Assembly (NCBI RefSeq): GCF_030272615.1
Contig: NC_081405.1
Span: forward strand, 21,430,047-21,494,046
Origin: Cryptomeria japonica
Taxonomy: Eukaryota; Streptophyta; Pinopsida; Cupressales; Cupressaceae
Reading direction: 5' to 3'
Length of the DNA: 64,000 nt
Below are positions 45,746 to 57,138 of this stretch, piece by piece. A program made the position numbers and the translations under genes. How positions within the stretch are numbered: the first letter of the stretch is position 1; each line of letters opens with the position of its first letter. The notes under the pieces were generated by a model, which worked only from the letters and a program-made list of their open reading frames with translations, was not told the DNA's origin and searched no databases.

Positions 45746-48014
45746 TATTTTTGGAATTTTTCAAGGATAATGTATGATATGCAACTAAATGCAAACTAAA
45801 TAGATGAAGATGCAATCTATGTTTTTGGTTGTTTTTGAAGATTTTGACAAACTTTTTGAAATGCAAATCTAAGAGAGGAACCTTGGGAAATTGGAATGAT
45901 GTCTAGACCTCAAAGGAGAAAAGGACTTAACAGACAAAGGACAAGATGACAATGTCTCCCCTATATGCTTGGATACTAAGCTAGGTTTGACGAAATGATA
46001 TTGATGACAAAAAGGACAAAAGACTTGATGAGGTCTAGACTTCTTAACAATGACTTGGGGTTTATCAAAGATTTGGATTGCTTAAGTATGACAAGACCTA
46101 GGTTTTGAGACTATATGCAAAAGGACAATTAACATGCAAATGATCTTAATATGATATGATAAAGACTTAGGTTTAATGAAGAGACTTGGGATATGCAAAT
46201 GCAAATGTATGACGATGTCAACCTAAGATGAAACCTAAGGTTTAATTATGAAATGATATTACTCTTATGCAAGAGGACATATGCAAATGGATGACTTTTA
46301 TGCAAAAGAAGTATGACTTAGGTGAATCCTAACTTTGATACTTGATAATGAACTTGCAAAATGCAAACTAGGATGAACCTAAATGCAAGTGACATAAGAG
46401 TTGAGACAAGTTTTTGACCAATGTTGGACAACCATGCTTGATGTATGATCTTTGAATCTTGTTGAATGTTTGTTGGATGAATGTGTTTGGTGTTTGATCT
46501 TATGTTATATCAATGTGCTTGTTCTTGAAATGGTATTCAACTTTTGACAATCAAAGAATACAAGATGTTATAACTTAGACTCAAGACAATCATGCTCATT
46601 TCCACATTCCCTAGGGTAGGCAAAGACATTAGGTACTTGAGAGGTAGACTCATTATGGGATTCAAGGAGAATACATAGATGCTTGACCCCACGGGCTCCC
46701 CTCCACGACACTCACTTCTCAGGGCAGCCAAGCATCAGTCCCCATGGAATCTCCCCATGGCGAACTTAGTATCTCTTCCAAGTATCCGAATTTGTCCTTC
46801 TCAAGCAACTAGAAGGGTTTTTGGCCTCTAAAAACAAGGTATGTAGTAAGGATTTCTGTTAAGCATTACTCCTTGATGTCATGCAAGCGTGATTGAGACA
46901 TTAAGCCCATCAAGATACCAACAAATGTAGTCACGCAAGCGCGATTTAGACCAAGAGGCCCTACTTAGATGTTGATATGAGAAAGAGTTCAAGGGTCATC
47001 ACTTCCCAAGTAACTGCAATTCCCACGTAACACTTCCCTCAAAGCTTTCGCCCATCAGGTATTTTTTTATAGTGAGTTAGAATGCCCAGGAATTCTAGCT
47101 GTACTCACTTTGGGTCGTTCCCTTCTCACGATTATCACTCGCTTGCTAAAGAAAAGTGGTCAGGAAGGCAGGCCCTCTAATGGAGACACTCAATCAACAA
47201 CACAAGCATGGTATCGAAGATCTGGATTTCTGATCACCCTATGAAGGATGAGAGCATACTCTCCTACTCCAATGTCATACTTAACAAACAAAGCAAACAA
47301 AGGTTTATTCCAACCTATTTAAAAATCACTAAGTGCCTAATTAAAAAACTCAAACACACAATTTGGTTGTTTCTCCAAGGCAACCTGCAAAACACATGTT
47401 AGAGGTTTGATTTGTTGTCTTTGACCATCGAATCTGCACAAAACATGTTAGTAATTTGATTTTTAGTCTTTGTCATGCGTATGCCAAGATCCTGCATAAA
47501 TAATCAGTACCAAAATCCAAAGCATAGATGATCTGATTTATGAAAACTATCAAAATTTTAGTCCACTTCGAGAAGGCATAACTTCCTCATCCTAGCTCCG
47601 AATTACAAACCGTTTGATGCGTTGGAAAGGTATTCAAATAATCCAGAACCAAGTTTCAGAAACATCAATGATATCTCATCATGTTTCCGCGCACCATATT
47701 TGTCCAGAAATGCATCGAAGACCCTCAAAATTGCAATTTACTAAAACATATAAAATTTTCAAGTAAAAACTGCATTTTTTACCTTTGTTCTGGACTTTAC
47801 ACAGGCGCAGAAGTCATGACACAGGCGCAAGATGTCTAACACAAGCGCAGAAGTCTTCAACACAAGCGCAAGATGCTTCAACACAGGCGCAGAATGCTTC
47901 ACACAGGTGCAGGATGTGTCCAGAATGCACTGCACGGCTTTGTTTTTGAGTTTTTGACCTGCAAATCAACTTAGAAGCACTCAAAAACACAGTAAGATGG
48001 TTAGAAGGTTAGTA
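45746..48014 (-). other. Element D 5' leader
   Basis: About 2.3 kb without a gene. It is rich in ATGCAAATG and GACTTAGG words up to about 46450. The block at 46678-46775 matches the E leader at 29658-29760. Near the PBS it holds the GCGCA repeat (47799-47930). Confidence 0.65.
47799..47930. repeat. Short tandem repeat ACACAAGCGCAGAAG in the D leader
   Basis: Six copies of a 20-24 bp unit with core ACACAAGCGCA or ACACAGGCGCA. The same core is present in both orientations at 38595-38706. Confidence 0.85.
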
Positions 48015-48032
48015 TTCACGTCGGGTTCACCA
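48015..48032 (-). other. Primer binding site of element D
   Basis: - strand TGGTGAACCCGACGTGAA, 5 nt inside the 5' LTR, complementary to a tRNA-Trp-type 3' end and identical over this stretch to the PBS of element C. Further matching (AGAAGGTT on the + strand at 48003-48010) continues upstream of it after a short gap. Confidence 0.8.
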
Positions 48033-48037
48033 GTTAA

Positions 48038-49565
48038 TGTAGCATAGAAATTAGGAATCATCACAAGATAAGTAGATCAATCAAAACATTAAACATGATA
48101 GCTCAATCATAAGAAAACTCAATGCAAATGAACCTAATTACAATGCACATTCAATAGAGGTATGAAAATGAAGCATTCAAAAGAAAACATTATGCAAACT
48201 AGATTCAAGATTGAATACTCCTTCCATGCGGCTCCATTGTTGTTCTTTCCTCTTCAATAGTTTTGTGGATCTCACCTACAAGTGCTCTCACAATTGAAAG
48301 CAAAAAGCTCAAGAGTACTAGAACGAAAATTCAGTAGTTTGTTAGCAATTTAGAATTCATGAAGTGATTCAAGGGATTAAGAATTAAGGATTTGATTCAA
48401 GAAAATCATCCAATTTATAGAAGAATTGGATAAATGACAAGATTGGCATGATGCAATTCAAATGGAAATTGCAAATCAATATGACAAATTATGACAAATT
48501 ATGCATTTTCTATGCACAATTTGATTGATTGATAATTGATGACAAATTATGACACATTCCATGTCAAAATTGATTGATTATCAATTATGACAATTTCATG
48601 ACAAATTGAAATGTCATTCCCATAGAATTAGGAGATGAATTAGGAGGGAAAAGGAATAAGAAATTTGAAAAATTAGAAAAATTGAAATTGATGAAAATTA
48701 GGAATTAGAAATTGATGGAAATTAGAAATTAGGATTTAGTGAATTAATTAATAATTTTTCATTTATTAATCAATTCACAAAGAGGAATAATTAGCCAATT
48801 AAATAAAGATTTAATTGTAATGAGAAGACCTAGGATAAATAAGTAATTTATTTAATCCTAGAGGAAGAAATGACAAATTAGGTTAAATGAATAAATCATA
48901 AAACCCTAGAAGACGAATTAGAAATGCGAAAATGACAATTAGGTCTTGATTGAAGATAATTAATGTCATGATTTTGAATTGATAAATGACCAGTGCGACA
49001 AAATGATTTGATTGATAAATGCGCCAATTGACGAGGAACAATGACAAATTGATCCAAATTGACATAATTAAGACAGACAATGATCGATAGCGAAATGATC
49101 GCAAAATGACGAGATTGAAAAGAGGACAAAAATCGACGACAAAATAGATTGCAAAATGACAAGATAATGACCACGATCGATGACAAATCGATCGCAAGAT
49201 GACAAGATTGAAGGATTGATGATAAATCGACAAGATTGATAAACCGATCGCCAAATGATAAGATTGAAAATAGGACAAAACCCTAATTAGGATTGACGAT
49301 GTCCAAAATGATGACAAATGAATACGCACATTGATGCGACAGGGTAAAATTAATCAAAATCATGATTGGATAATGTTATCGACAAGACCAAATTCGAGGA
49401 CGAAATGATTGAAGAATGTAGAAGAATGACTCGATGTTCGCAAATGATAAAGACCAAGTGCGTGACATAGGAGAAATGTTAATGCGACGCAAAAACCTAA
49501 AATGAGGCGATGCGCAAATGTTAAAGTATGACCTTGCAAGCGTTGACCATTTTTGGGTGTCTACA
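48038..49565 (-). repeat. 5' LTR of element D (1,528 bp)
   Basis: Partner of 36534-38061, with the CCTTG duplication directly after it at 49566-49570. Confidence 0.95.
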
Positions 49566-50628
49566 CCTTGAATTTCACAGGATCTACCTCAATGCCTTTA
49601 CTTGAGACAAAGTATCCTAAGAGCTTCCCAAAAGTTACTCCAAAGACACATTTCTTTAGATTGAGATGAATGTGGTATTGTTCCAATCTGTTGAAGATTT
49701 TATCCAGTACTGCAAGATGACCCTCTCTTGTTAATGATTTAGCTAGTAAATCCTCCACATAATCTTCCATTATTGTGTGCATCATATTGTGGAAGACGGT
49801 AGTCATGGCTCTTTGATATGTTTCCCCTACATTCTTTAGACCAAATGACATCACATTCCAACAGTATGTTCCCCATGGACATGTGAAAGAGGTTTTGTGT
49901 TGATCCTCTAGAGCAATTTTAATCTTGTTGTACCCTGAAAATCCATCCATAACATAAAGCATCGCATGACCTACTGTTAGATTGATAATCATGTCGATAT
50001 TTGGTAAGGGGAAGTCATCTTTAGGACATGGCTTATTTAAATCATTGAAGTCCGTAGAGATATGAATGCCCCCATTAGGTTTGCCAATAGGTACAATATT
50101 GGAGATCCACTCTACATATTCAGTTGGTTTGATGAAGCCAACATCCAAGAGTTTTTTAAGTTCAGCTTTGACAAGAATGCCAATCTATGGGTGCATCTTT
50201 CTGAGCTTTTGTTTGACAAGTTTAGCTCCTTCTGCTATAGTTAGGTGATGCATGACCAAATCTGGATCTAAGTCGGGCATGTCTACATAAGACCATGCAA
50301 AGTTGATTTGGCGCTTCTGGAAGAATTCCACAAATTTTGGTTGTTCTTCAGGAGTAAATAGAGATTCCAAATGTATCTTGTGAGGAATCTTAGGGGTCCC
50401 CACATTGAATTCTTTTGTTTCTTCTATTAGGATGGTCGATCTCTCTTGATTCGTACAAAAGGGGAGGATCTCAAACCTTTCATCCTCAAGCACCTCAGAG
50501 GTTTTTACCTTTGGATACACTCTGTTTTTATTTTTTTGGGATAAAAAGTGCCATGGTGTGGTTTTCACTAGAAGATCCATGCTATATTGTAATATTTTTG
50601 TAGCTAAAAGGTTTAACATCTGCCCCAA
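49566..50628 (-). pseudogene. Reverse transcriptase of element C, right of D
   Basis: Gypsy RT cut by element D. The lead-in (50628-50185) contains FCTNQERSTILIEETKEFNVGT and FFQKRQINFAWSYVDMPDLDPDLV. The core (50148 down) has WISNIVPIGKPNGG, FNDLNKPCPKDDFPLP, VMDGFSGYNKI, SFGLKNVGETYQR and KCVFGVTFGKLLGYFVS. The catalytic motif reads YVED instead of YVDD, so it was inactivated by mutation as well as by insertion. It continues at 36533. Confidence 0.88.
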
Positions 50629-51466
50629 AGTATGCTACGTTGTTAAGTTCAATGGCAAACCCAGCTTTATGATCCCGACTTGGTATGTTATCTTGTAATT
50701 CTAGAAAGTCTATGAGTGCCTCATCATTTTGGAAATGGTCAAGGCATGGGGGATTTGGTTGGTTCCATTCAACGAGTTTGGGATGGATGATAGGCATTAC
50801 TTTGTCGATTAAGTTGAGTTCATGGGAGGCATTAGTGAGGGTTAATACGGAGGCATGAAGTTCATCGATGGTACTCTCCTTGTCAGATTTCAGTGTAGGA
50901 TTTGACGTAGGGCTTGTGGAAGTTGCTTCTAGCTCAGGAACCCAAAAAGTTTTAATCCATGGTTCTCCATAAATTGGTATATCCTTATGAGGTGGAGGGG
51001 GTGATTTTTCTTCCTCATCTGAAGTATTTAAGTGCACTGAATCCCAATCCAACTCATGTGATTCTATCTCTTAATCACTCTCTAGCATCCGATTACTGTA
51101 CCAAGCTGGGATGTCTTTTGAATTGAATAGTACATTAGTTACTGGATTATGTACTTTTGGAGGTGGGATTGCTAGTGCTGCTAGTGTTGTTGGTGCTGTT
51201 GATGTTGCTGGTGGGGTTATTGGTGTTGCTGGTGCTACTGATGGGGTTGTTGGTGTTGCAAATATAGTCAAGGATTGCATCCTTGGACTAATCATCTGAT
51301 ACACAGGTTTGATGGGTTTTCCTTTGAATTGAAGCTTGGGAAGAGATTCTCTTTGAAAACCTACTCCAGTTTTATTTCTTGGTTTCAACTCCAGTTGTAA
51401 GGTCTCTCGTCGTCCTTGTTTGCAAGGTCCCAAAGCACTATGGCCATCATATCCAATTATTTGCAT
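50582..51466 (-). pseudogene. Element C linker between protease and RT
   Basis: Two open stretches (51466-51071, 51052-50582) without a catalytic domain: an Ala/Thr/Pro-rich piece, then LDWDSVHLNTSDEEEKSPPPP and an acidic segment. Such a linker is usual in Tat polyproteins. Its 3' end overlaps the RT lead-in in another frame, which shows a frameshift. Confidence 0.65.
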
Positions 51467-51713
51467 TATAGTGAAGCGTTTTCAATATTTTTCAGTGGGG
51501 GGCTTAGCCTTTAGGCTTTCTTTGTCGATAGGGTCTATGTAGATCCATTCTGCTAGGTCTTCATCCATGGTTTCCTCCTCTTGATTTTTACCAGGGGTGA
51601 ATTATGCCAAAGTGCAAGTTCTTTTAGCCAGTGGTGTTTGAAGTAAACCTTGGGGTTTTCCATGAGTTCTAGGGGATGTGAGTAATTGCCCAACACAAAT
51701 GAGTTGGCTAAGA

Positions 51714-52528
51714 TTATATTCCCTGGGACCTTTTTTCAACCATTTTCATTTTCAATTTCTCGTGCTTTGGTGTAGGGGTTATTAAGTTGGAAAGAGAGGC
51801 TGGATTAACATATGATGAAGAAGGGATAGCTTCTCTGTTGTTAGGTATGGTGATCTTTGGCTGATGGTTAATATTATTACAATATGCAAATGGATTAGCA
51901 TCACAGAGGATCATAATTTCTACCCCATTATGTGGAAAATTGATACACTGGTGATAGGTAGATTGAACGGCTTGCATGGCATGTATCAAAGGTCTTCCTA
52001 ACAAGAGATTGTATGGAAAAGGAAGGTCTAGAACTTGGCAAACTATATGCTTCACCACTGGCCCAACCCTGATAGGTAATATAATAGCTCCTCTGGAAGA
52101 ACTTTCTGCATCATGATATGCTTTAATGGTTATATTTTTGCTGATATCCACTTATTCTACTGCATAACCCAATGTTGTGACTAACTGTAAGGTGCATATG
52201 TTTAAGCCATCTCATTGTCAATCAAGACTGACTTGATTCTATGTTGGTTTACAAATCCTTCAATATGGAGGGAGGCATTATGGGGTTGTTGGAAGGATGT
52301 GTTGCCACTTTCAGTAAAAGTGAGACATGGTGATCACTTTAGACTACCAACCATGGCTTGAAAATGATCTATGTTGAGGTTGGCGGGGACAAACGCTTCT
52401 TGGAGAGCTTGATCCAAGATTGTTTTATGTGAGGGGGATAAGCATAAAATCTCTAATATGGAGATGAGGGATGACATCTTATCCAATTACTCTACAGGAT
52501 TATATTTTTTGGGGAGGGATGTCATTCC
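51714..52528 (-). pseudogene. Aspartic protease of element C (degenerate)
   Basis: The C-terminal half (52151-51714) is clear: NITIKAYHDAESSSRGAIILPIR, PYNLLLGRPLIHAM and STYHQCINFPHNGVEI, parallel to E's protease. Upstream, around 52200-52260, the segment equivalent to HRIKRVLIDGGAG reads HRIKSVLIDNE and then shifts frame, so the catalytic loop is damaged. Confidence 0.75.
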
Positions 52529-54067
52529 TTATGGTGCCACTCGAATAGTAATCTTGCTATGACGCATAACAATATTGCATGTAGGATTTGGATCTTGTAT
52601 GGTAAGAGTTGCAACTTGTTCTTCTGCATCATAAAGGTGTTTCACAGTATAATTGTATGCAACTTGTGTGTAATTGGTTGTGGTATCTATGTTTCTCCTT
52701 GAGGTGGATGGACCCCTTTGATCATATGATGGAAGTGGATTCTTGAACATTAAGTGATCATCATTAGATGTTTTTGGGTCATACCCCTCAATTTTGATTT
52801 CTCCATGATCGATAAGATCCTGAACAAGATCTTTTAGTTGATGACAATTGCTTGTTTTATGCCCTCTTCCTTGGTGAAATTCATAATGTTCATGATCTTG
52901 CCACCATGGAGGCTTGATTTGAGGCTCATAATTGGATATTTTTGGTAAGGTCACAATATTGGAGGATATTAATTAGCATAAGATTGTTTTGATAGGTTCT
53001 CCTAAGGGTGTATATGTGTATTTTGGCTTGTAGTTTTGTTGCTTTTGTTTTGGCTCCTCTTGTTGTGTATGGTGACCTTGGTTTTGTGGATTATTGATGT
53101 TGTTGTTGTTAGGAGGGGGGTTTTGTCCTACAAACCTAACCACAAGTTGTGCAATTTTCACTATTCTTGCGTCCACTATCCCATCATTGACAACGTTCTT
53201 GTTTTTGTTCCAAAATTTTGGTTTGTCGCTATTATAGTGTGGACAAGGACCATCTTTGTTTTCATTATAAATTTTGATAAGTCCCTTTTTTATGACGGCT
53301 CTTTCACATTTGAGCCCTCGAGTGATCATTTCTTCAAAGGATTTTGTACTCATGTCCAAATGAAATTTCATTTCATCATTTAAGTTGGAAATGAAATTTT
53401 CCACTAATTCTTGCTCAGGTAGAGGAAGGGAGCGTCTGCTAGACAGTTGTCTCCACCGTTGTAGGAAAGTTGAGAACAACTCCCTTGGTTTTTGTTTTGT
53501 GTTGCCCAAATCTGCCATGGTGGTGTCACGTTCTATGTTGTGTGCATAATGAGCAAATTTTTGGACCAGCTCTTCAAATGTTCTAATGCAACCTGGCAGT
53601 CGTGAAAACCATTGTGTGGTCATGCCTCCCAAACTTTGAGGAAAGAGGTGCATTAGATATGTGTCCTCATAGGCCACCTCTAAGCAAGCGGAGTGAAATT
53701 CTCACACATGGTCCCTAGGATCTCCTTTGCCTCTATATTTTTCAAATTTGGGTGTTTCGAACCCTCGTGGAAAAGGTGGCATAAGCATGTTCCTGTCAAA
53801 TGGATAGGGACAAATGTTGTTAAGTGAGAACTGATTGGTCTTCACACCACTGTTTTGTTGTTGGGTGAGATTTTCTACTTGTTGCCTCAACATGTCTATT
53901 TTTGAAGGAGGAGGAGGAGGTGGAGGATTCCCTTGATGATTAGGGTCATAGAAGAAGTATTCTCTACCTGCTCCACCATCATGATGGCTATGTTGCTTGG
54001 AGGTTTGTTGTAATTGTGTTATATCAAAATTGGAGGAAAGTTTGGTACCCTCTTGAGCGAGTTTCAA
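52529..54067 (-). pseudogene. Gag of element C (broken)
   Basis: Three pieces. 54067-53702 has a poly-Pro stretch, NNICPYPFDRNMLMPPFP and FEKYRGKGDPRDHV, ending in TGA at 53702-53704 where Arg is expected. 53677-52973 is the capsid core, MTTQWFSRLPGCIRTFEELVQKF and KQKPRELFSTFLQRWRQL. 52954-52529 has the zinc-type motif HYEFHQGRGHKTSNCHQLK, whose first Cys is replaced by Tyr. It has the same architecture as Gag of element E, which shows that C and E are relatives. Confidence 0.85.
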
Positions 54068-57000
54068 GAAATGAGGATTGGCATTGTTTCTAAGAATTTC
54101 ATCAAAGATTGTTGAATTTTGGATTATCTTGTGCTCTTTCTATATCTTCTAGAGTTGGAGTGCTGGGTTCTTCATCATTAGTGCCTCCTCCAAAGGCCTC
54201 ATGAAAATCGTTGAGGTTTTCTTCCTCCTCTTCAATTTCTAGTTGTTGATTTCTCATTGATCTTGTTTGAGCCATGTTTTTGAAAGTTGATGTTTGTGAA
54301 AGTGATTATGAGGTTGTGATGAAATGTTTGATGGAAGACAAGTTTTGTGAAATGTTTGTGGGAGATAGATCTCTAATACTGAATATTGGATGTTAATAGA
54401 GTACTTTGTGAATTGCTTTTGTGTTTTTCAACAATTGGATGCGATGAGGTATAGCAAGGTTTGAGATGTGTTACAATCCAAGCTACCTAGCAATGAGAGG
54501 ATGCACTCATGAACTAGTTTTAACCTATCCAGATGTGTAGAAATGCCTCTTAGGATGATTGATCCTAGATGTAGAGACACCCTAAAATGATTTGTTGGTT
54601 TGTTTTAAGCAATATCTAAAAGGACTAAGGACAAAACCTCTTTGTGTTGAGAGTTGAGCGATTTTGTGATGTTTTAATGTGAAAGTGGATAGTATATGTT
54701 TCAATAAAATTCTTTCGTTATGAAGGGGGTTTCTACTTTTTCCTCTCTTACAGGGGTTGGTGGTTCCCCTCGAGCTTTGCTGTATGTGATACAAATTTGA
54801 GGAAAGAAAGCAGGATTGATCTTTCCCCCTTTGTTCTTGTCATAATCAAAAGCTGTATATTGAGTGAAAGCTCTATTGCTCAAAGGCTCTTTGTCAAATT
54901 CATTGGATTTTCCCTAAATGTATAAGTGTATATGATGCAAGAATACTCTATGTAAGAGGAAGAGTTGTCTATTGATATAGAAAAAAATTCCTTTTCTTGA
55001 TAAAAGCCTTTGAACCAATTTGTCTCTTCTTCAATTTGGTCTTTTTATGAAGATTTATTTTTCTCAAGATATGAGTGATGGTCATACAAAATGATATTTT
55101 GTTTCACTTGCTGAGGTCAATTTGTATATCAATATTGGATGTAGATTTGTTTTGTAATGTTGATGTAGATTCATTGTATGGATAGTTTATTTCAATTTGT
55201 TTTGAATCCTTTGACAAGAAAACACATCAAGCACACAAGAACAATAATCTTGCCCTTTTTCAATAAAAGGCACAACAAGTGTGGGTCTAAATCAACCTAA
55301 TCATGAACTTTTTGACCCTTATAAATGTATTTTATGTTCCAAAAAGCCTAAAGGCGGCCCAAATTTTTATTGGTCTAAAACAAGACGAAGACAACTCAAA
55401 CACTTTTTATCCCTAAGGTCATGGCCAGTTGTGATATTTTCAGCCCACATCTTGATATTTCTTTGAATTTGGTACTACATACCTTATGTATCCCGCCGTG
55501 GTAGGTAAGGATGCAATATACTAAGTATTACATGAGCATAATAGATAGATGATCCCTATGATGGGGGAGTCACCACTTTCATCAAGCTACAAGTAGCCTT
55601 TTAAAAAGCCCTATTTTTACTCAATGAAATATGTATGGCGAGTATCTTGGGACCAAAACCATCTATGCACTTGCACTCAACTTTTCACAAATATCCTCAA
55701 TCAATAGAACAGGTGGGATTCTAAGATAAGAGGTGTCTAGTAATGTTTGATGTCTTTGGACGTAAGTTCATTCTGCAATGACTCACTTAAGAGCCTTGTA
55801 ACTTGTTGTGGGGCCCATATGTCCTTTTGGCAAGTTACATTGTAAGAACAGCTACACCCAAGGCTACAAATTTAGCTCTCACTTGATTTCTATAGCGGCT
55901 CGAAGGATTTACCGCACAAGGTCATTCCCAAGAGTGATCTATCTCTTGGCAAGCCTCTCTTAAAAATAGAAAATTTAGAGCATTACTAACACTTTTCTCT
56001 TTCACCTAGAACCATGAGAGCCAAGGGAGAGGATAATGTGTGTTAGAAATGGGACCACTCTACAGATTTGCACAAGCGTGCCAAACACGGAAAACACTTA
56101 TTCTTTTTTACCTTTTATTGCAATATGATCTATTTGCTATTTGGAGATGTTGCTCCAATAGTCATGATGTTCTTTTTATTCCACAAAGCAATTTGTTTTC
56201 TAACTAGGAAAGTGAAATCCTAGTAAACAAAATGAAAGCACGTTTTCTTGAAAATTAAATTGCTTTTGCAAGTAAGTGGACAAGTTTGATTTTTCTTTTA
56301 ACTTGGAAATAAAAGGTTAATTGTGAATTTTATCATTGCAAGAAATGAAAGATTGCTTGTTCTTTTTAATCCCAAATTGAAATGTTTTTCCCTAACTTGC
56401 AGGAAAGAAAAGTGTTTTATTTGTTGTTCCTTTTACCTCACAATGAGATTCTTTTTAAGCCCAAATGAAGATGTAGTTGATTTTTTAAAACACCAAACTT
56501 AAAATGTGAGGTTCTTTTTACCAAAATGAATAAATGTGAATTCCATTTAACCAACTTTAAAAAGAAGTTAAAATGAAATTGAAATCCTAAATTAAAGTCC
56601 TCCAACCTGCAAGAAATCATTAAAAAAACCTGCAAGTAAACAAGTTAGAAAAATCCAAGATTTGATGTGGGCTTCCACAAGCCTAAGTTTAATTTTTTGG
56701 TTACAATTTTTGAACTCTCTGTTACAAAAGCGCTACTCTGTGAGAACACAAAAGTGCTACTTCGGACAACAGCGCCGAAGTACTCTAAAAAGTGCAAAAC
56801 TAATAACAAAAGCATTAAAATATTAACAAAAACCGCTAATTTAAAATTGTTTGACAGAATTAAAGAATTGACAGACAGAGAGCGCAAAAGTGCTAAATTA
56901 TTACAACAACACTAATTAATAAACAAAAGCGCTACAACTCTCACTAAAGCGCTAAAACTATAGTGAAACTGCTAAAACTCGAACCAAAGCGCTAAACCTC

Positions 57001-57097
57001 TTCTGACAATGGTGCCAAAATGCGAGAAAAAAATGTTAAAGCGCAACCTGTGTGTGAAAATTATAAGAAAATAAAAAACAAAAGTTAGATTTGAATA
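54068..57097 (-). other. Element C 5' leader
   Basis: About 3 kb between PBS and Gag. The first part (54068-54300) still reads as Gag N-terminus with stops. The remainder has no recognisable gene. Bases 56725-57025 carry repeated AAAGCGCTAAAAC-type words. Confidence 0.6.
56725..57025. repeat. GCGCT-core short repeats in the C leader
   Basis: Irregular series of AAAAGCGCTA, AAAGTGCTA and AAACTGCTAAAAC words, at least nine copies, close to the PBS. It sits where element D has its GCGCA repeats. Confidence 0.75.
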
Positions 57098-57136
57098 ATC
57101 AGAAGGTTGCATGTTCGATTCACGTCGGGTTCACCA
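57098..57136 (-). other. Extended primer binding site of element C with tRNA-Trp 3' half match
   Basis: On the + strand these 39 bases end in GGGTTCACCA and match, from memory, the 3' half of plant tRNA-Trp including CCA, with one mismatch (position 57110, A for G). The PBS proper is TGGTGAACCCGACGTGAA on the - strand, 2 nt inside the 5' LTR. The match runs about twice as far as a normal 18-nt PBS, back into the anticodon stem. Confidence 0.75.
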
Positions 57137-57138
57137 AA

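Larger units (their letters stand above)
36534..49565 (-). mobile_element. Element D: young non-autonomous gypsy-type element with antisense PMD gene and a 907-aa ORF
   Basis: Complete element, 13,032 bp, on the - strand, inserted in the RT of element C. LTRs 36534-38061 and 48038-49565 are both 1,528 bp and differ at about five positions by eye. The perfect duplication CCTTG is at 36529-36533 and 49566-49570. PBS 48015-48032, PPT 38062-38078. It has no recognisable gag, protease, RT or integrase. It carries a - strand ORF of 907 aa and, on the + strand, a plant mobile domain gene. It must depend on proteins of other elements, and C-like elements are the natural donors (inference). Confidence 0.92.

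Noticed and set aside
57098-57136. A possible tRNA-Trp gene
   Set aside because: Only the 3' half with CCA is present. CCA is not encoded in plant nuclear tRNA genes, and the segment adjoins the LTR, so it is a primer binding site.
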